The position numbers and the translations under genes are program-made. From the NCBI GenBank assembly GCA_002452815.1, contig DKFM01000017.1, forward strand, positions 1 to 64,000: DNA of 64,000 bases, given 5' to 3'. This DNA comes from Rhodobacteraceae bacterium UBA6796 (GTDB lineage: Bacteria > Pseudomonadota > Alphaproteobacteria > Rhodobacterales > Rhodobacteraceae). This document shows, piece after piece, positions 16,927-26,956 of the stretch (the stretch's first letter is position 1; every line of letters begins with the position of its first letter). The notes beneath the pieces were generated by a model. It saw only the letters and a program-made list of their open reading frames with translations. It searched no databases and had not been told where the DNA came from.

Positions 16927-18636
16927 ATGGCGCGTCACCTCATCACTTCGGCGATTCCCTACATCAACGGCATCAAGCATCTGGGCAACCTCGTGGGCAG
17001 CCAGCTGCCCGCCGATCTGTTCGCCCGCTATCAACGTGCGCGGGGCAACGAGGTGATGTTCATCTGCGCCACCGACGAACACGGCACCCCGGCCGAGCTG
17101 GCCGCCGCCAAGGCCGGCAAGGACGTGGCCGATTACTGTGCGGAAATGCATGATGTTCAGGCCGAAATCGCGCACGGCTTCCGGCTGTCCTTCAATCATT
17201 TCGGGCGCTCTTCCAGCGCGCAGAACCGGGCGCTGACCCAGCATTTCGCCAAGGTTCTGGCCGAACAGGGGCTGATCCGCGAAGTCACCGAAAAACAGAT
17301 GTATTCGGTGACCGACGGGCGTTTCCTGCCCGACCGCTATATCGAAGGCACCTGCCCGAACTGCGGGTTTGACAGCGCCCGCGGCGACCAGTGCGACAAC
17401 TGCACCAAGCAGCTTGACCCGGTGGACCTGATCAACCCGCGCTCGGTCATCTCGGGCTCGACCGATCTGGAACTGCGCGAAACCAAACACCTGTTCCTGC
17501 GCCAGTCGGCGATGCGCGACAAGCTGCAGGACTGGGTCGACAGCAAGACCGACTGGCCGGTGCTGACCACCTCGATCGCGAAGAAATGGCTCAATGACGG
17601 CGACGGGCTGCAAGACCGCGGCATCACCCGCGACCTGAGCTGGGGCGTGCCCGCGCAATTCGACGGCGCGCCGTGGCAGGGCATGGATGGCAAGGTGTTC
17701 TACGTCTGGTTCGATGCCCCCATCGAATATATCGGCGCGACGCAGGAATGGGCCGACAAGACCGGCGGCGACTGGGCCCGCTGGTGGCGCACCGACAAGG
17801 GCGCGCAGGACGTGACCTATACCCAGTTCATGGGCAAGGATAACGTGCCGTTCCACACCATCGGCTTCCCGGCGACCATTCTGGGCAGCAACGAGCCGTG
17901 GAAGCTGGTCGATTACATCAAGTCGTTCAACTACCTGAACTATGATGGCGGCCAATTCTCGACTTCGCGCGGGCGCGGCGTGTTCATGGATCAGGCGCTG
18001 GAGATCCTGCCCGCCGATTACTGGCGCTGGTGGCTGCTGAGCCACGCGCCCGAAAGCGCGGATGCCGAATTCACCTGGGAGAATTTCCAGACCTCGGTGA
18101 ACAAGGATCTGGCCGATGTGCTGGGCAATTTCGTCAGCCGGATCACCAAGTTCTGCCGTTCGAAATTCGGCGAGGCCCTGCCCGCAGGCGGGGAATGGGG
18201 CGCGCGTGAAGAAGCCCTGATCGACGAGCTGAACACCCGCATCCGCGCCTACGAAACCTTCATGGAAGAGAAGGAAGTGCGCAAGGCCGCCGCCGAATTG
18301 CGCGCGATCTGGGTTGCGGGCAACGAATATCTTCAGGCCGCCGCCCCCTGGACCGTGTTCAAGACCGATCCCGATCAGGCCGCCGCGCAAACCCGCCTCG
18401 CGCTCAATCTCGTGCGGCTCTATGCGGTTCTGTCGGCCCCCTTCATCCCGGATGCGTCCGATGCGATGCTGGCCGGGATGCAGACCGAAGACCGCAGCTG
18501 GCCGGGCGATGCGAAAGCCGCGCTCGAACTGCTGCCCGTGGGCCATGCCTTCACCACGCCCGAGGTTCTGTTCCGCAAGATCGCCGATGAAGAACGCGAA
18601 GACTGGCAACAGCGCTTCGCAGGCACGCGCGGCTGA
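16927..18636 (+). CDS. metG: Methionine--tRNA ligase
   Basis: A 569-residue class I synthetase. The HIGH-like motif is in '[19 protein letters not shown]', the zinc knuckle is '[17 protein letters not shown]', and the KMSKS-equivalent 'FSTSRGRG' follows at about residue 346. It has the usual catalytic core and anticodon-binding C-terminus without the extra tRNA-binding domain. The start has a GGCGGGA ribosome site. It stands alone, followed by a copy of the composite hairpin repeat. Confidence 0.96.
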   Translation: MARHLITSAIPYINGIKHLGNLVGSQLPADLFARYQRARGNEVMFICATDEHGTPAELAAAKAGKDVADYCAEMHDVQAEIAHGFRLSFNHFGRSSSAQNRALTQHFAKVLAEQGLIREVTEKQMYSVTDGRFLPDRYIEGTCPNCGFDSARGDQCDNCTKQLDPVDLINPRSVISGSTDLELRETKHLFLRQSAMRDKLQDWVDSKTDWPVLTTSIAKKWLNDGDGLQDRGITRDLSWGVPAQFDGAPWQGMDGKVFYVWFDAPIEYIGATQEWADKTGGDWARWWRTDKGAQDVTYTQFMGKDNVPFHTIGFPATILGSNEPWKLVDYIKSFNYLNYDGGQFSTSRGRGVFMDQALEILPADYWRWWLLSHAPESADAEFTWENFQTSVNKDLADVLGNFVSRITKFCRSKFGEALPAGGEWGAREEALIDELNTRIRAYETFMEEKEVRKAAAELRAIWVAGNEYLQAAAPWTVFKTDPDQAAAQTRLALNLVRLYAVLSAPFIPDASDAMLAGMQTEDRSWPGDAKAALELLPVGHAFTTPEVLFRKIADEEREDWQQRFAGTRG

Positions 18637-18774
18637 GGGGGCGCTGCCCCCGGCCTGCGGCCTCCCCCGGGATATTTGCGCCAGAAAGAAGGCCGCGCGC
18701 TTTCTTTCTGGCAAAAATATCCTCGGGGGTGAATTCGGCGCAGCCGAAGAGGGGGCGGACAGCCCCCTTTCTCT
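18637..18774. repeat. Composite hairpin repeat, copy 1 (complete)
   Basis: GGGGGCGCTGCCCCC (18637-18651), then long arms containing GGATATTTGCGCCAGAAAG (from 18670) and TTTCTTTCTGGCAAAAATAT (18701-18720), bordered by C5/G5 runs, and a final G5/C5 hairpin (18750-18767). It begins directly after the metG stop and may act as a terminator. Confidence 0.85.
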
Positions 18775-18815
18775 TTTCCACAAGCTGCGCCATCATCGGG
18801 CGAAAGGAGGGCCCG

Positions 18816-19739
18816 ATGACCCAGACCTGCATCCTGATTGGCGCGCCGGTGGACAGTGGCCAGAAACGCGCGGGCTGCCTGATGGGCCCCGCCGCCTTTC
18901 GCGTGGCGGGGATTGCCGAGGCGATCGGCGGGCTGGGACATAGCGTGATCGACCGGGGCGACGTGGCGCCGGTGGCGCATCCGCCGATGGCCCATCCCAA
19001 TCCTGCGGTGCATCATCTGGCCGAAACCGTCGGTTGGACCGAGGCGCTGGCCAAGGCGGGCCGCGCCGCTGCGGCAGAGGGGTTTCCGATCTTCATGGGC
19101 GGCGATCATTCGCTGTCGCTGGGCTCCGTCGCCGGAATGGCGGCGCATGCCGCAGCGCTTGGCCGCCCGCTGTTCGTGCTGTGGCTTGATGCACATACCG
19201 ATTTTCACACGCCCGACACCACCCAAAGCGGCAATCTGCATGGCACGCCGGTGGCCTATATCGCCGGACGCCCGGGGTTCGGGGCGTTTCCGCCCTTCCC
19301 TGCGCCGGTGCCGCCCGAAAACATCTGCATGCTGGGTATCCGTTCGGTCGACGAGGCCGAGGCCCAGGCCCTGATCCCCGAGGCCGTCGAGATCGCCGAC
19401 ATGCGCGTGCTGGACGAACGCGGCATCAGCGCGCCGCTGCGCGAATTCCTGGACCGGGTGCGCGCGGCGGGCGGTCTGCTGCATGTCTCGCTGGATGTCG
19501 ACTTCCTCGATCCCGCCATCGCACCGGCGGTGGGCACCACGGTGCCCGGCGGCGCCACCTTCCGCGAGGCGCATCTGGTGATGGAGCTGCTGCATGAATC
19601 GCGGCTCGTCACCTCGCTCGATCTGGTCGAGCTGAACCCGTTTCTGGATGAACGCGGGCGCACGGCGAAGCTGATGGTGGATCTGGTGGCCTCGCTGATG
19701 GGCCGGAAGGTGTTCGACCGGCCCACCCGCAGCTTCTGA
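18816..19739 (+). CDS. rocF: Arginase
   Basis: A 307-residue ureohydrolase that splits arginine to ornithine and urea. All manganese-site motifs are present: 'FMGGDHSLSLG', 'LWLDAHTDFHTP', 'SLDVDFLDP' and a Glu-containing 'DLVELNPFLDERG'. ATG 18816 is preceded by a perfect AGGAGG. It follows the metG repeat and converges with the GTA-type holin gene. Arginase rather than agmatinase is supported by the overall length and the 'HTDFHTP' form. Confidence 0.9.
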   Translation: MTQTCILIGAPVDSGQKRAGCLMGPAAFRVAGIAEAIGGLGHSVIDRGDVAPVAHPPMAHPNPAVHHLAETVGWTEALAKAGRAAAAEGFPIFMGGDHSLSLGSVAGMAAHAAALGRPLFVLWLDAHTDFHTPDTTQSGNLHGTPVAYIAGRPGFGAFPPFPAPVPPENICMLGIRSVDEAEAQALIPEAVEIADMRVLDERGISAPLREFLDRVRAAGGLLHVSLDVDFLDPAIAPAVGTTVPGGATFREAHLVMELLHESRLVTSLDLVELNPFLDERGRTAKLMVDLVASLMGRKVFDRPTRSF

Positions 19740-20240
19740 TCAGGCGCCCGCCCCGCGCGCGCGCCATTCGGCCAGGGCCGGGTTGTCATCGACGGCGGGC
19801 GCCGCCCCGGTCGTCAGCGCCGCGGTCGCCGCCGCTACAACGGGTTTGGTGCGAAAGTAATAGGCCTCGCGCGCCCCGAAATAGAAGCTGACGATTGCGC
19901 CGAGCAGCCACCACAGCGGTTCGGGAACATAGTTCAGCCCGACCATGCGCTGCGCAAAACTGACCGGGTCGATCATCGCGTAGATGAACAGCCCCAGCGT
20001 GCCGAGCGCAAGCATCGGTCGCGGCATCCGGTTCAGCCCGTTCACGAAGCGGTCGAACCAGCCGGGGCGTTCGTGCTGAAACTCGGCCCCGTGTTCATCC
20101 AGCGCAGCCTTGTAGGCATCATGCGCCGCTTCCATTTTCTTGGTGGCATTGGGCACGAAGACCTCGGCCACCGAACTTGCGGCATTGCCCAGGGCCGTGG
20201 TCGCGGCCGATCCGCCAAAGACCTTCTCGATCATCCCCAT
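19740..20240 (-). CDS. GTA-type holin (3 TM)
   Basis: A 166-residue membrane protein of the '3-TM holin for gene-transfer release' type. A soluble N-terminal part is followed by hydrophobic segments at about 76-90 ('MLALGTLGLFIYAMI') and 107-121 ('LWWLLGAIVSFYFGA') and a C-terminal tail rich in Ala and Pro. It overlaps the endolysin stop, as holin-lysin pairs commonly do. It should form lesions that let the endolysin reach the wall. No phage structural genes are nearby, matching the separate GTA lysis loci known in Rhodobacter. Start is 20240, or 20234 with an ATGA overlap. Confidence 0.8.
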   Translation of the reverse strand: MGMIEKVFGGSAATTALGNAASSVAEVFVPNATKKMEAAHDAYKAALDEHGAEFQHERPGWFDRFVNGLNRMPRPMLALGTLGLFIYAMIDPVSFAQRMVGLNYVPEPLWWLLGAIVSFYFGAREAYYFRTKPVVAAATAALTTGAAPAVDDNPALAEWRARGAGA

Positions 20241-20842
20241 TTTGCCACCCGCGCCTTGTGGTCGGCCTCGGTCAGGTGAAACCGGGGCGAGATGAATTCC
20301 TCGGCCCGCAGGATCCAGCCACCCTTGCCGCCCTTGCGGGTGCGAGCGTATTTGCGGCTGGCGGGGCGGGTGTCGGCCAGCGCGTAGTAGTAATTGCGCC
20401 GCGCAATGCCGTAGGCATCGGCGATCAGCCCCGGCGCGGCCTCGGCGGCCGCATGTGCGGCGGCCAGCGTCTGCGGCCCCAGAACGCCGTCGACATCGAC
20501 CACCTGCCCCATCTGGCCCAGCAGCTTTTGCAAGATGGTGATCGCATTGGCGCCCGCGTTCACATACATGTCAAACACGCTGGCCTGCAGCGCGGCGGGC
20601 AGCGCGTTCAGCCGCGGCCCCTCGAAATAATGTCTGACGTAGATTTCCGCGGCCTTCTCGCGCGTCAGCATCCGCACGTCGCGCTCGGTCACATGGCCAT
20701 CGCCCGACAGATCCAGCCCCAGCCGCCGCAGCGTGCCAATGGTCACGCCGTATTTGGTGGCCCCGCCCGGATCGTCGGGGTCGTTCACATAGCCACCCTC
20801 ACGGGCGACGATCTCGCGTGCAATCTCGGTGACTGATTTCAT
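20231..20842 (-). CDS. GTA-type endolysin (glycoside hydrolase family 108)
   Basis: A 203-residue muramidase. The GH108 opening 'EGGYVNDPDDPGGATKYGVT' carries the catalytic Glu, and a C-terminal peptidoglycan-binding-3-like region includes 'VDVDGVLGPQTLAAAHA'. ATG 20842 was chosen with a GGGGA ribosome site nine bases upstream. It has no signal peptide, consistent with holin-dependent release. It overlaps the holin gene. In Rhodobacter capsulatus an endolysin/holin pair of this type releases gene-transfer-agent particles. Confidence 0.88.
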   Translation of the reverse strand: MKSVTEIAREIVAREGGYVNDPDDPGGATKYGVTIGTLRRLGLDLSGDGHVTERDVRMLTREKAAEIYVRHYFEGPRLNALPAALQASVFDMYVNAGANAITILQKLLGQMGQVVDVDGVLGPQTLAAAHAAAEAAPGLIADAYGIARRNYYYALADTRPASRKYARTRKGGKGGWILRAEEFISPRFHLTEADHKARVAKWG

Positions 20843-20914
20843 GATCCATTTCCCCAAGCTCCCCGGGGAAATGTCTCTGATCGGTGGTTAACGGTGCCGT
20901 TACGCCCCGTGCGC

Positions 20915-21358
20915 TCAGGAGGTGGGCTCTTTGTAGACGCCCTGTTCCTTCAGCGCATCCACCACCTCTTTGGGCATGTAGCTTTCGTCATGCTTGGCCA
21001 GGATTTCATTGGCCACGAAGACGGCGCCTTCCATGGTGCCGGTGCCGATCATGCCCTGGTTTTCACCGAACAGATCGGGCAGCACGCCGGTGAAACGCAC
21101 CGGAACCACGGCACCGCCATCGGTCACATTGAAGGTGATCGTTTCGCCCGCGCCGCGCTGGATCGAGCCTTCCTCGACCAGCCCGCCCAGACGGAACACC
21201 TCGCCCGGTTTGGGCGGGTTCTCGGCCATCTGCGAGGGCGCGCGGAAGAAGTTGATCCCGTCGCGCATCGCATAGCCGATCATCCCGGTCGAGATGACCA
21301 AGGCCAGGGCCGTCACGAGCAGCACCTGAATGCGGCGTTTCTTCTTGAGGCTCTTCAT
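20915..21358 (-). CDS. ccmE: Cytochrome c maturation heme chaperone CcmE
   Basis: A 147-residue membrane-anchored periplasmic protein. One N-terminal TM segment (about 10-30) is followed by an OB-fold with 'RLGGLVEEGSI' and 'FTGVLPDLFGENQGM'. The heme-attachment motif is 'LAKHDESYMP' (covalent-heme His). The start at 21358 has GGAGG at the right distance. It passes heme to CcmF. It lies just downstream of argC on the same strand; other ccm genes are not in the window. Confidence 0.95.
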   Translation of the reverse strand: MKSLKKKRRIQVLLVTALALVISTGMIGYAMRDGINFFRAPSQMAENPPKPGEVFRLGGLVEEGSIQRGAGETITFNVTDGGAVVPVRFTGVLPDLFGENQGMIGTGTMEGAVFVANEILAKHDESYMPKEVVDALKEQGVYKEPTS

Positions 21359-21430
21359 TCCCACTCCCTCCTCGTCGAAAGGCTTGAGGGGCCTTATCGG
21401 CCCGCTCTGCCAGCCGGTCCCTGACTTAAA

Positions 21431-22459
21431 TCAAGGGAACACAGGCGCCAGCATCAGCCCCGCGGTTTCTTCCAGACCCAGCATCAGGTTGGCGTTTTGC
21501 ATCGCCTGCCCCGAGGAGCCCTTGCACAGGTTATCTAGCGCCACGACCACGATCGCCCGACCCGGCAGCCGGTCGCCAGTGACGCCCACATGAACGTAAT
21601 TGGAGCCTGCAATCGAACGTGTCGAGGGGAGTGCGCCGAAAGGTAGCACCTCGAGGAACACCTCATCGGCATAGCGCGCGGCCAGTGCCGCGTGAATCGC
21701 CGCCGGTTCACCACGCACATAGACCGTCGCCAGAATGCCGCGGTTGAAGGGCATCAGATGCGGGGTGAACTGCACCCGCACGTCACGGCCCGCCAACTTG
21801 CTGAATTCCTGATCGAATTCGCCCAGGTGCCGGTGCTTGCCCCCCGCCGAATAGGGCATCGTCCCGCCCGACAGTTCGGCGTGCAGCAGGTTTTCCTTCA
21901 GGCTGCGGCCCGCGCCGGACACGCCCGCCTTGAGGTCGATCACAATCTCGTCAAGGTCGATCACGCCTGCCTCGATCAGCGGCCGGATCGCATATTGCCC
22001 GGCGGCCGCGTTGCAGCCGGTGCCCGCGCACAGCCGGGCGGCGCGAATCTCGTCGCGGTAGAATTCGGTCAGCCCATAGACCGCCTCTTTCTGCAGCTCG
22101 ACCGCCGAATGCGGTTTGCCATACCATTTCTCGTACTCCGCCGGATCGCGCAGCCGGAAATCGGCGGACAGGTCCACCACCTTCAGATCGAGCGGCAATT
22201 CGGCGATCACCGCCTGGCTGGTGGCATGCGGCAGCGCGCAGAAGGCCAGATCGACCTGCGAAAAGTCGATCTCCTCGATCTTGACCAGATCGGGCAGGCC
22301 CATGTGGCGCAGGTGCGGGAACACGTCGCCCATTGCCATGCCGGCCTTGCGGTCGCCCGACAGGGCGGTGATCTTCATGCTCGGATGCGTGGCGATCAGG
22401 CGGGCCAGCTCGGCCCCGGTATAGCCCGACGCACCAAGGATCGCGATTCTCTGGGTCAT
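21431..22459 (-). CDS. argC: N-acetyl-gamma-glutamyl-phosphate reductase
   Basis: A 342-residue NADPH-dependent enzyme of arginine synthesis. It shows the Rossmann motif '[17 protein letters not shown]', the catalytic Cys in 'GTGCNAAAG', and the signature '[16 protein letters not shown]'. The start at 22459 is chosen from three in-frame ATGs because GGAG lies six bases upstream. It sits between murI and ccmE on the minus strand. Confidence 0.95.
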   Translation of the reverse strand: MTQRIAILGASGYTGAELARLIATHPSMKITALSGDRKAGMAMGDVFPHLRHMGLPDLVKIEEIDFSQVDLAFCALPHATSQAVIAELPLDLKVVDLSADFRLRDPAEYEKWYGKPHSAVELQKEAVYGLTEFYRDEIRAARLCAGTGCNAAAGQYAIRPLIEAGVIDLDEIVIDLKAGVSGAGRSLKENLLHAELSGGTMPYSAGGKHRHLGEFDQEFSKLAGRDVRVQFTPHLMPFNRGILATVYVRGEPAAIHAALAARYADEVFLEVLPFGALPSTRSIAGSNYVHVGVTGDRLPGRAIVVVALDNLCKGSSGQAMQNANLMLGLEETAGLMLAPVFP

Positions 22460-22486
22460 GGTCATCTCCATGGAAAACTTGAAAAT

Positions 22487-23299
22487 TCAGGCAGCTTCGA
22501 ACGCGATCTTGCGTCGCAGAAATTGCGTGGCATGGGTCGAGACCGAGGCCGGATTGCCGGTGGTCAGAAACTTCGACACGGTGCCCGGGCCTTTGAACTC
22601 GGGGTGGCGGATCAGATAATCGGCCAGGCTTTCGGCCACCAGATTGGCCTGCGAGTAGACGGTGACATCCGGGCCCAGTGCCTGCTGGAAGGTGCTTTGC
22701 ATCAGCGGATAGTGGGTGCAGCCTAAAATCGCCGCCTGCGGATGCGGCATCCGGCGCTTCAGCGCCTCGACATGGCTTTTCACCAGCGCTTCGGCCAGGA
22801 TTTCGTCGCCCGTCTCGATCGCATCGACAACACCGCCGCAGGGCTGTGCCTCGACATCCACGCCGATCGCGCGATAGGCCAGTTCGCGCTGAAACGCACG
22901 GCTGGCCACGGTGGCGGGGGTGGCGAACAGCGCAACATGTTTCACCGTCACTTCGCGCGGGGGGCTGTTGTCGCCCCATTGCCGTTCGGTCAGCGCCTCG
23001 ATCAGCGGCACGAAGACGCCCAGCACGCGCTTGTCCTTCGGCAGCCAGGTTTCCTGCATCCGCTTCAGGGCAGCGGCGCTGGCGGTGTTGCAGGCCAGAA
23101 TGACCAGATCGCAGCCCTCGTCCCACAGCCGTTCCACCGCGGCGCAGGTCAGATTGAAGATGTCATCGGCATCGCGCACGCCATAGGGCGCATGCGCATT
23201 GTCGCCGAAATAGACGAAGGCCTGATCGGGCAGCCGTTTGGACACGGCGTCATAGACCGTCAATCCCCCCAGACCGCTGTCGAAAATCCCTACTGCCAT
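22487..23299 (-). CDS. murI: Glutamate racemase
   Basis: A 270-residue racemase supplying D-glutamate for peptidoglycan. Motifs include '[11 protein letters not shown]', the catalytic cysteines in '[12 protein letters not shown]' and '[10 protein letters not shown]', and '[11 protein letters not shown]'. The start has a GAGG-type ribosome site. It is followed on the same strand by argC after a 27-bp gap. Confidence 0.95.
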   Translation of the reverse strand: MAVGIFDSGLGGLTVYDAVSKRLPDQAFVYFGDNAHAPYGVRDADDIFNLTCAAVERLWDEGCDLVILACNTASAAALKRMQETWLPKDKRVLGVFVPLIEALTERQWGDNSPPREVTVKHVALFATPATVASRAFQRELAYRAIGVDVEAQPCGGVVDAIETGDEILAEALVKSHVEALKRRMPHPQAAILGCTHYPLMQSTFQQALGPDVTVYSQANLVAESLADYLIRHPEFKGPGTVSKFLTTGNPASVSTHATQFLRRKIAFEAA

Positions 23300-23404
23300 G
23301 CCTGCCTCTTACACCAAGGGATGACGCCCGCCTCGTGGGCGGGTTTCGCCCCTTCTATGCCCCATCGCCACAGAAATAAACGCCTCAAATGCGGGCAGGC
23401 GCGT

Positions 23405-26400
23405 TCACTCTGCCGCAAGGGGCATTGGCGCACCACCCGCCCGAAACGCCGCCAGCAACGCGGCCCGCCGCGCCGCGGCCGCCGCGACCGACGCCTCTTT
23501 CACCGGGCCGAAGCCGCGGATCTGCAAGGGCAGTTCGGCCAGTTCGCGGGCGATGGCTTCGGTTTCGGGCGTGACGCGGGGCAGGATCTCGGCCATGTCG
23601 GCCTCGAACTGGGCGATCAGCGCGCGCTCGGTCCGGCGTTCCTTCGTGCGCCCGAACGGATCGAACGCCGTGCCGCGCAGCCCCTTCATCCGCGCCAGAA
23701 CCGCAAAGGCCCGCAACACCCACGGCCCGAAGGCCCGTTTCGCCGGGCGCCCGTTATGTTCGGGGCCTGACAGGAAGGGCGGCGCCAGATGGAAGGTCAG
23801 ACGCAGATCGCCCTCGAATTCCGCCTGTGCCTTGGCAGCGGTGTCCAGATGCAGCCGGGCGACCTCGTATTCATCCTTGTAGGCAAGCAGCTTGTGATAG
23901 CCCTTCGCCACCGCCTCGCGCAGCGCTTCGGGGGCCTGCGCGACCAGCGCACGATACCGATCCGCCAGCGCCGCATTTTGATAGGCCACCAGGTGCGCGG
24001 CGCGGGTTTCAATCGGATCTGCCGGGGCGGGCGGCGCCTCGGGTGCCAAGGCGGCCTGCGCCTCGTCCGGGAAGGCCACCGCCCAACGGCCCAGCTCGAA
24101 CGCGCGCTGGTTGGCCTCGGCCGCGGTGCCATTGAGCGTGATCGCCCGGGCAATCGCGGCATGGCTCAGCGGAACCAGACCCTGCTGCCAGGCAGCCCCC
24201 AGCACCGCCATGTTGGAATAGATCGAATCGCCCAGCAGATGCCGCGTCAGATCCGTCGCATCGAAAAATGCCACCCGGTCGCGCAGCCGCGCCTGCAGCG
24301 CCAACCGCAACTGTTCGCCCGGCAGGTGGAAATCGCGGTTGCGGGTGAATTCGCCGGTCACGATCTCATGCGCGTTCACCACCGCGCCGGTGCGCCCCGT
24401 GGTCATCAGACCCAGCGTCTTCGACCCGGCGCTGACCACCAGATCGCCGCCGATGACGCAATCGGCCTCGCCCACGGCGACGCGGATCGCGGAAATATCG
24501 GTCGGTTCATTGGCCAGCCGCAGATGGATATGCACAGCCCCCCCCTTCTGGGCGAGGCCGGCCATCTCCATCATCCCCGCACCCTTGCCATCCAGATGCG
24601 CGGCCATCGCCAGCACCGCGCCCACGGTCACGACGCCGGTGCCGCCGACCCCGGTGATGACGATGTTATGCGTGCCCTGAATGGTTGGCAGCGCAGGCTC
24701 GGGCAGATCGGGCAGGTCCAGCGCGCGCGCCGGGGCCTTGCGCAATTTCGCGCCCGCCACCGTCACGAAACTGGGGCAGAACCCGTTCAGGCAGGAAAAA
24801 TCCTTGTTGCAGCTGGATTGATCCACGGCGCGCTTGGTGCCGAATTCGGTTTCCACCGGCACCAGCGAAACGCAGTTCGACTGCACCCCGCAATCGCCGC
24901 AGCCTTCGCAGACATCGGTGTTGATGAAGACGCGCTTGTCCGGGTCGGGGAATGTGCCGCGCTTGCGGCGGCGGCGTTTCTCGGCGGCGCAGGTCTGCAC
25001 ATAGACGATGGCCGAGGTGCCCTTTTCCTGCGCCATCCGCTTTTGCACCGCCATCAGCCCGGCGCGTTCGACTTTCTCGATCTCGGGCGGGAAGGCGCTC
25101 AGGTCGATCTGTTCCTTTTCGTCATAGACCACGACGATCGGCTTCACCCCCATCGCGGCGATCTCGCGCACGATCTGCGGCGCGCTCAGCCCGCCCTCGT
25201 TCGGTTGCCCGCCGGTCATTGCCACCGCATCGTTGAACAGGATCTTGTAGGTGATGTTCACCCCCGCGGCCAAAGCCGCGCGAATGGCCTGCACGCCGGA
25301 ATGGTTATAGGTGCCGTCGCCCAGGTTCTGGAACACATGCGCGCGGGTGGAAAACGGCGCCTCGCCAACCCAGTTCGCGCCCTCGCCGCCCATATGGGTG
25401 AAACCGCTGGTCTCGCGGTCCATCCATTGCACCATGTAGTGACAACCGATCCCGGCATAGGCGCGGCTGCCCTCGGGCAGCTTGGTCGAGGAATTGTGCG
25501 GGCAGCCCGAACAGAACCACGGCGTGCGCGTGGCGATCTCGGGCGCGTTGTCGGCGCGGCGCGCGTCCGCGATGCGGGCAAGCCCGGCCTTCACCGCTTC
25601 GGTGCCGCGGCCTTCCTCGATCAGGATCTGGCCGATCCTTTCGGCGATCATCACCGGGTCCAGCGCATAGCGCGTCGGGAACAACTCGGCCCCGGTGCGA
25701 TCATGGTGCCAGCCCAGCACCCGCCGCCCGCGCCGGTTGTCGAAGATCGCCTCTTTCACCTGCACTTCGATCAGCTTGCGCTTCTCCTCGACGACGACGA
25801 TCACCTCCAGCCCCTCGGCCCATTCGGCAAAGGATTTCATGTCCATCGGGAAGGTCTGCGCGACTTTCCAGGTGGTCAGGCCCAGCCGTTCAGCCTCGGC
25901 CTCGCCAATCCCCAGCAGTTGCAGCGCATGCACCAGATCGAGCCAGTTCTTGCCCGCCGCGACGAAACCGATCTTGGCGCCGGGCTTGCCATGCATCCGC
26001 TTGTCGATCCGGTTGGCGCGGGCGAAAGCCTCAGCCGCAAACCGCTTGTGGTCAATCATCCGCGCTTCCTGCGCAACGGGCGTGTCGCCCAGCCGGATGT
26101 TCAGCCCGCCCGGCGGCAGTTTGATGTCAGGCGTGACGAACTGCATGCGGAACGGGTCGCCATCGACAACCGCCGTCGCCTCGACCGTATCCTTCATCGT
26201 CTTGAGCCCGACCCAGACCCCGGCAAACCGGCTGAGCGCATAGCCGTAATGGCCGAAATCAAGGATTTCCTGCACGCCCGCAGGCGACAGTACCGGCATA
26301 TAGGCATCGACCATCGCCCAGTCGGACTGATGCAGCACGGTCGAGCTTTCACCGGTGTGGTCGTCACCCATCGCCATCAGCACGCCGCCTTTGGCCGAGG

Positions 26401-26800
26401 TGCCGGCCATATTCGCGTGCCGCATCACATCGCCCGAACGGTCAACCCCCGGCCCCTTACCATACCACAGCGCGAAAACACCGTCGAAGCGCCCCTCGCC
26501 GCGCAGCTCGGCCTGTTGCGTGCCCCAGATGGCGGTGGCGGCCAGATCCTCGTTCAGCCCGGGCTGAAACCGCACATCGGCGGCTTCCAGCACCTTCTGC
26601 GCCTTGCTCATCTGCAGATCGACCGCGCCCAGCGGGCTGCCGCGATAGCCGGTGACATAGCCCGCCGTATGCCAGCCTGCGGCACGGTCCCGCGCCGCCT
26701 GCGCCAGCACCAGACGCACCAGTGCCTGCGTGCCATTCAACAAAACCGGCGACTTGGCCAGATCGAAGCGATCAGCCAAAGATATTTCCTGCCTTCCCAT
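23405..26800 (-). CDS. Indolepyruvate ferredoxin oxidoreductase, fused alpha/beta
   Basis: A 1131-residue enzyme that oxidatively decarboxylates aryl 2-oxo acids to acyl-CoA. N-terminal half: pyrimidine domain ('TAGYVTGYRGSPLGAVD') and TPP-binding domain ('NLGDGTYNHSGVQAI'). Middle: cysteines in 'DVCEGCGDCGVQSNC' (about 625-640) and 'CNKDFSCLNGFC' (about 665-677), likely Fe-S ligands. C-terminal half: gamma domain ('ITGVGGTGVVTVGAVLAMAA'). The single-chain layout is normal for alphaproteobacteria. It is divergent from a LysR regulator with two dyads between. Confidence 0.92.
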   Translation of the reverse strand: MGRQEISLADRFDLAKSPVLLNGTQALVRLVLAQAARDRAAGWHTAGYVTGYRGSPLGAVDLQMSKAQKVLEAADVRFQPGLNEDLAATAIWGTQQAELRGEGRFDGVFALWYGKGPGVDRSGDVMRHANMAGTSAKGGVLMAMGDDHTGESSTVLHQSDWAMVDAYMPVLSPAGVQEILDFGHYGYALSRFAGVWVGLKTMKDTVEATAVVDGDPFRMQFVTPDIKLPPGGLNIRLGDTPVAQEARMIDHKRFAAEAFARANRIDKRMHGKPGAKIGFVAAGKNWLDLVHALQLLGIGEAEAERLGLTTWKVAQTFPMDMKSFAEWAEGLEVIVVVEEKRKLIEVQVKEAIFDNRRGRRVLGWHHDRTGAELFPTRYALDPVMIAERIGQILIEEGRGTEAVKAGLARIADARRADNAPEIATRTPWFCSGCPHNSSTKLPEGSRAYAGIGCHYMVQWMDRETSGFTHMGGEGANWVGEAPFSTRAHVFQNLGDGTYNHSGVQAIRAALAAGVNITYKILFNDAVAMTGGQPNEGGLSAPQIVREIAAMGVKPIVVVYDEKEQIDLSAFPPEIEKVERAGLMAVQKRMAQEKGTSAIVYVQTCAAEKRRRRKRGTFPDPDKRVFINTDVCEGCGDCGVQSNCVSLVPVETEFGTKRAVDQSSCNKDFSCLNGFCPSFVTVAGAKLRKAPARALDLPDLPEPALPTIQGTHNIVITGVGGTGVVTVGAVLAMAAHLDGKGAGMMEMAGLAQKGGAVHIHLRLANEPTDISAIRVAVGEADCVIGGDLVVSAGSKTLGLMTTGRTGAVVNAHEIVTGEFTRNRDFHLPGEQLRLALQARLRDRVAFFDATDLTRHLLGDSIYSNMAVLGAAWQQGLVPLSHAAIARAITLNGTAAEANQRAFELGRWAVAFPDEAQAALAPEAPPAPADPIETRAAHLVAYQNAALADRYRALVAQAPEALREAVAKGYHKLLAYKDEYEVARLHLDTAAKAQAEFEGDLRLTFHLAPPFLSGPEHNGRPAKRAFGPWVLRAFAVLARMKGLRGTAFDPFGRTKERRTERALIAQFEADMAEILPRVTPETEAIARELAELPLQIRGFGPVKEASVAAAAARRAALLAAFRAGGAPMPLAAE

Positions 26801-26838
26801 TGAGCACCTCCCCTTGCTTTCTGGGCATGACGCAATGT

Positions 26839-26859
26839 TAGGTCAAAAAAGCTGACCTA
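26839..26859. promoter_or_regulatory. Inverted repeat TAGGTCA-N7-TGACCTA
   Basis: Perfect 7-bp arms with a 7-bp spacer lie 39 bp upstream of the indolepyruvate oxidoreductase start, in the divergent region shared with the LysR gene. It is a candidate operator. Confidence 0.5.
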
Positions 26860-26887
26860 CAAAGGGAATTTTTCGGCGAAACCGGTT

Positions 26888-26901
26888 TGTTAAGTTTAAC
26901 A
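26888..26901. promoter_or_regulatory. Palindrome TGTTAA-GT-TTAACA
   Basis: A perfect 6+2+6 dyad in the same divergent region, about 56 bp before the LysR start. It may be a second operator or part of the LysR-gene promoter. Confidence 0.4.
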
Positions 26902-26956
26902 GATGAATATAAGAATTTAGCGCGTAATCGTGCCGAGTTTACCGAAAGTGACCGAT

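Noticed and set aside
18637..18774. Repeats as CRISPR or insertion-sequence ends
   Set aside because: The copies are dispersed inverted hairpins without regular spacers, terminal target duplications or a transposase between them.
20888..20903. CtrA-like box TTAA-N8-TTAC upstream of the GTA-type endolysin
   Set aside because: The CtrA consensus has a 7-bp spacer and a second TTAA. Both the spacing and the half-site deviate, so it is not reported as an operator.
23789..26803. Very long open frame on the plus strand, opposite the indolepyruvate oxidoreductase
   Set aside because: The translation is rich in Arg, His and Gln with no domain, as expected from the high-GC antisense frame of a real gene. 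The minus-strand protein has clear TPP and Fe-S motifs.
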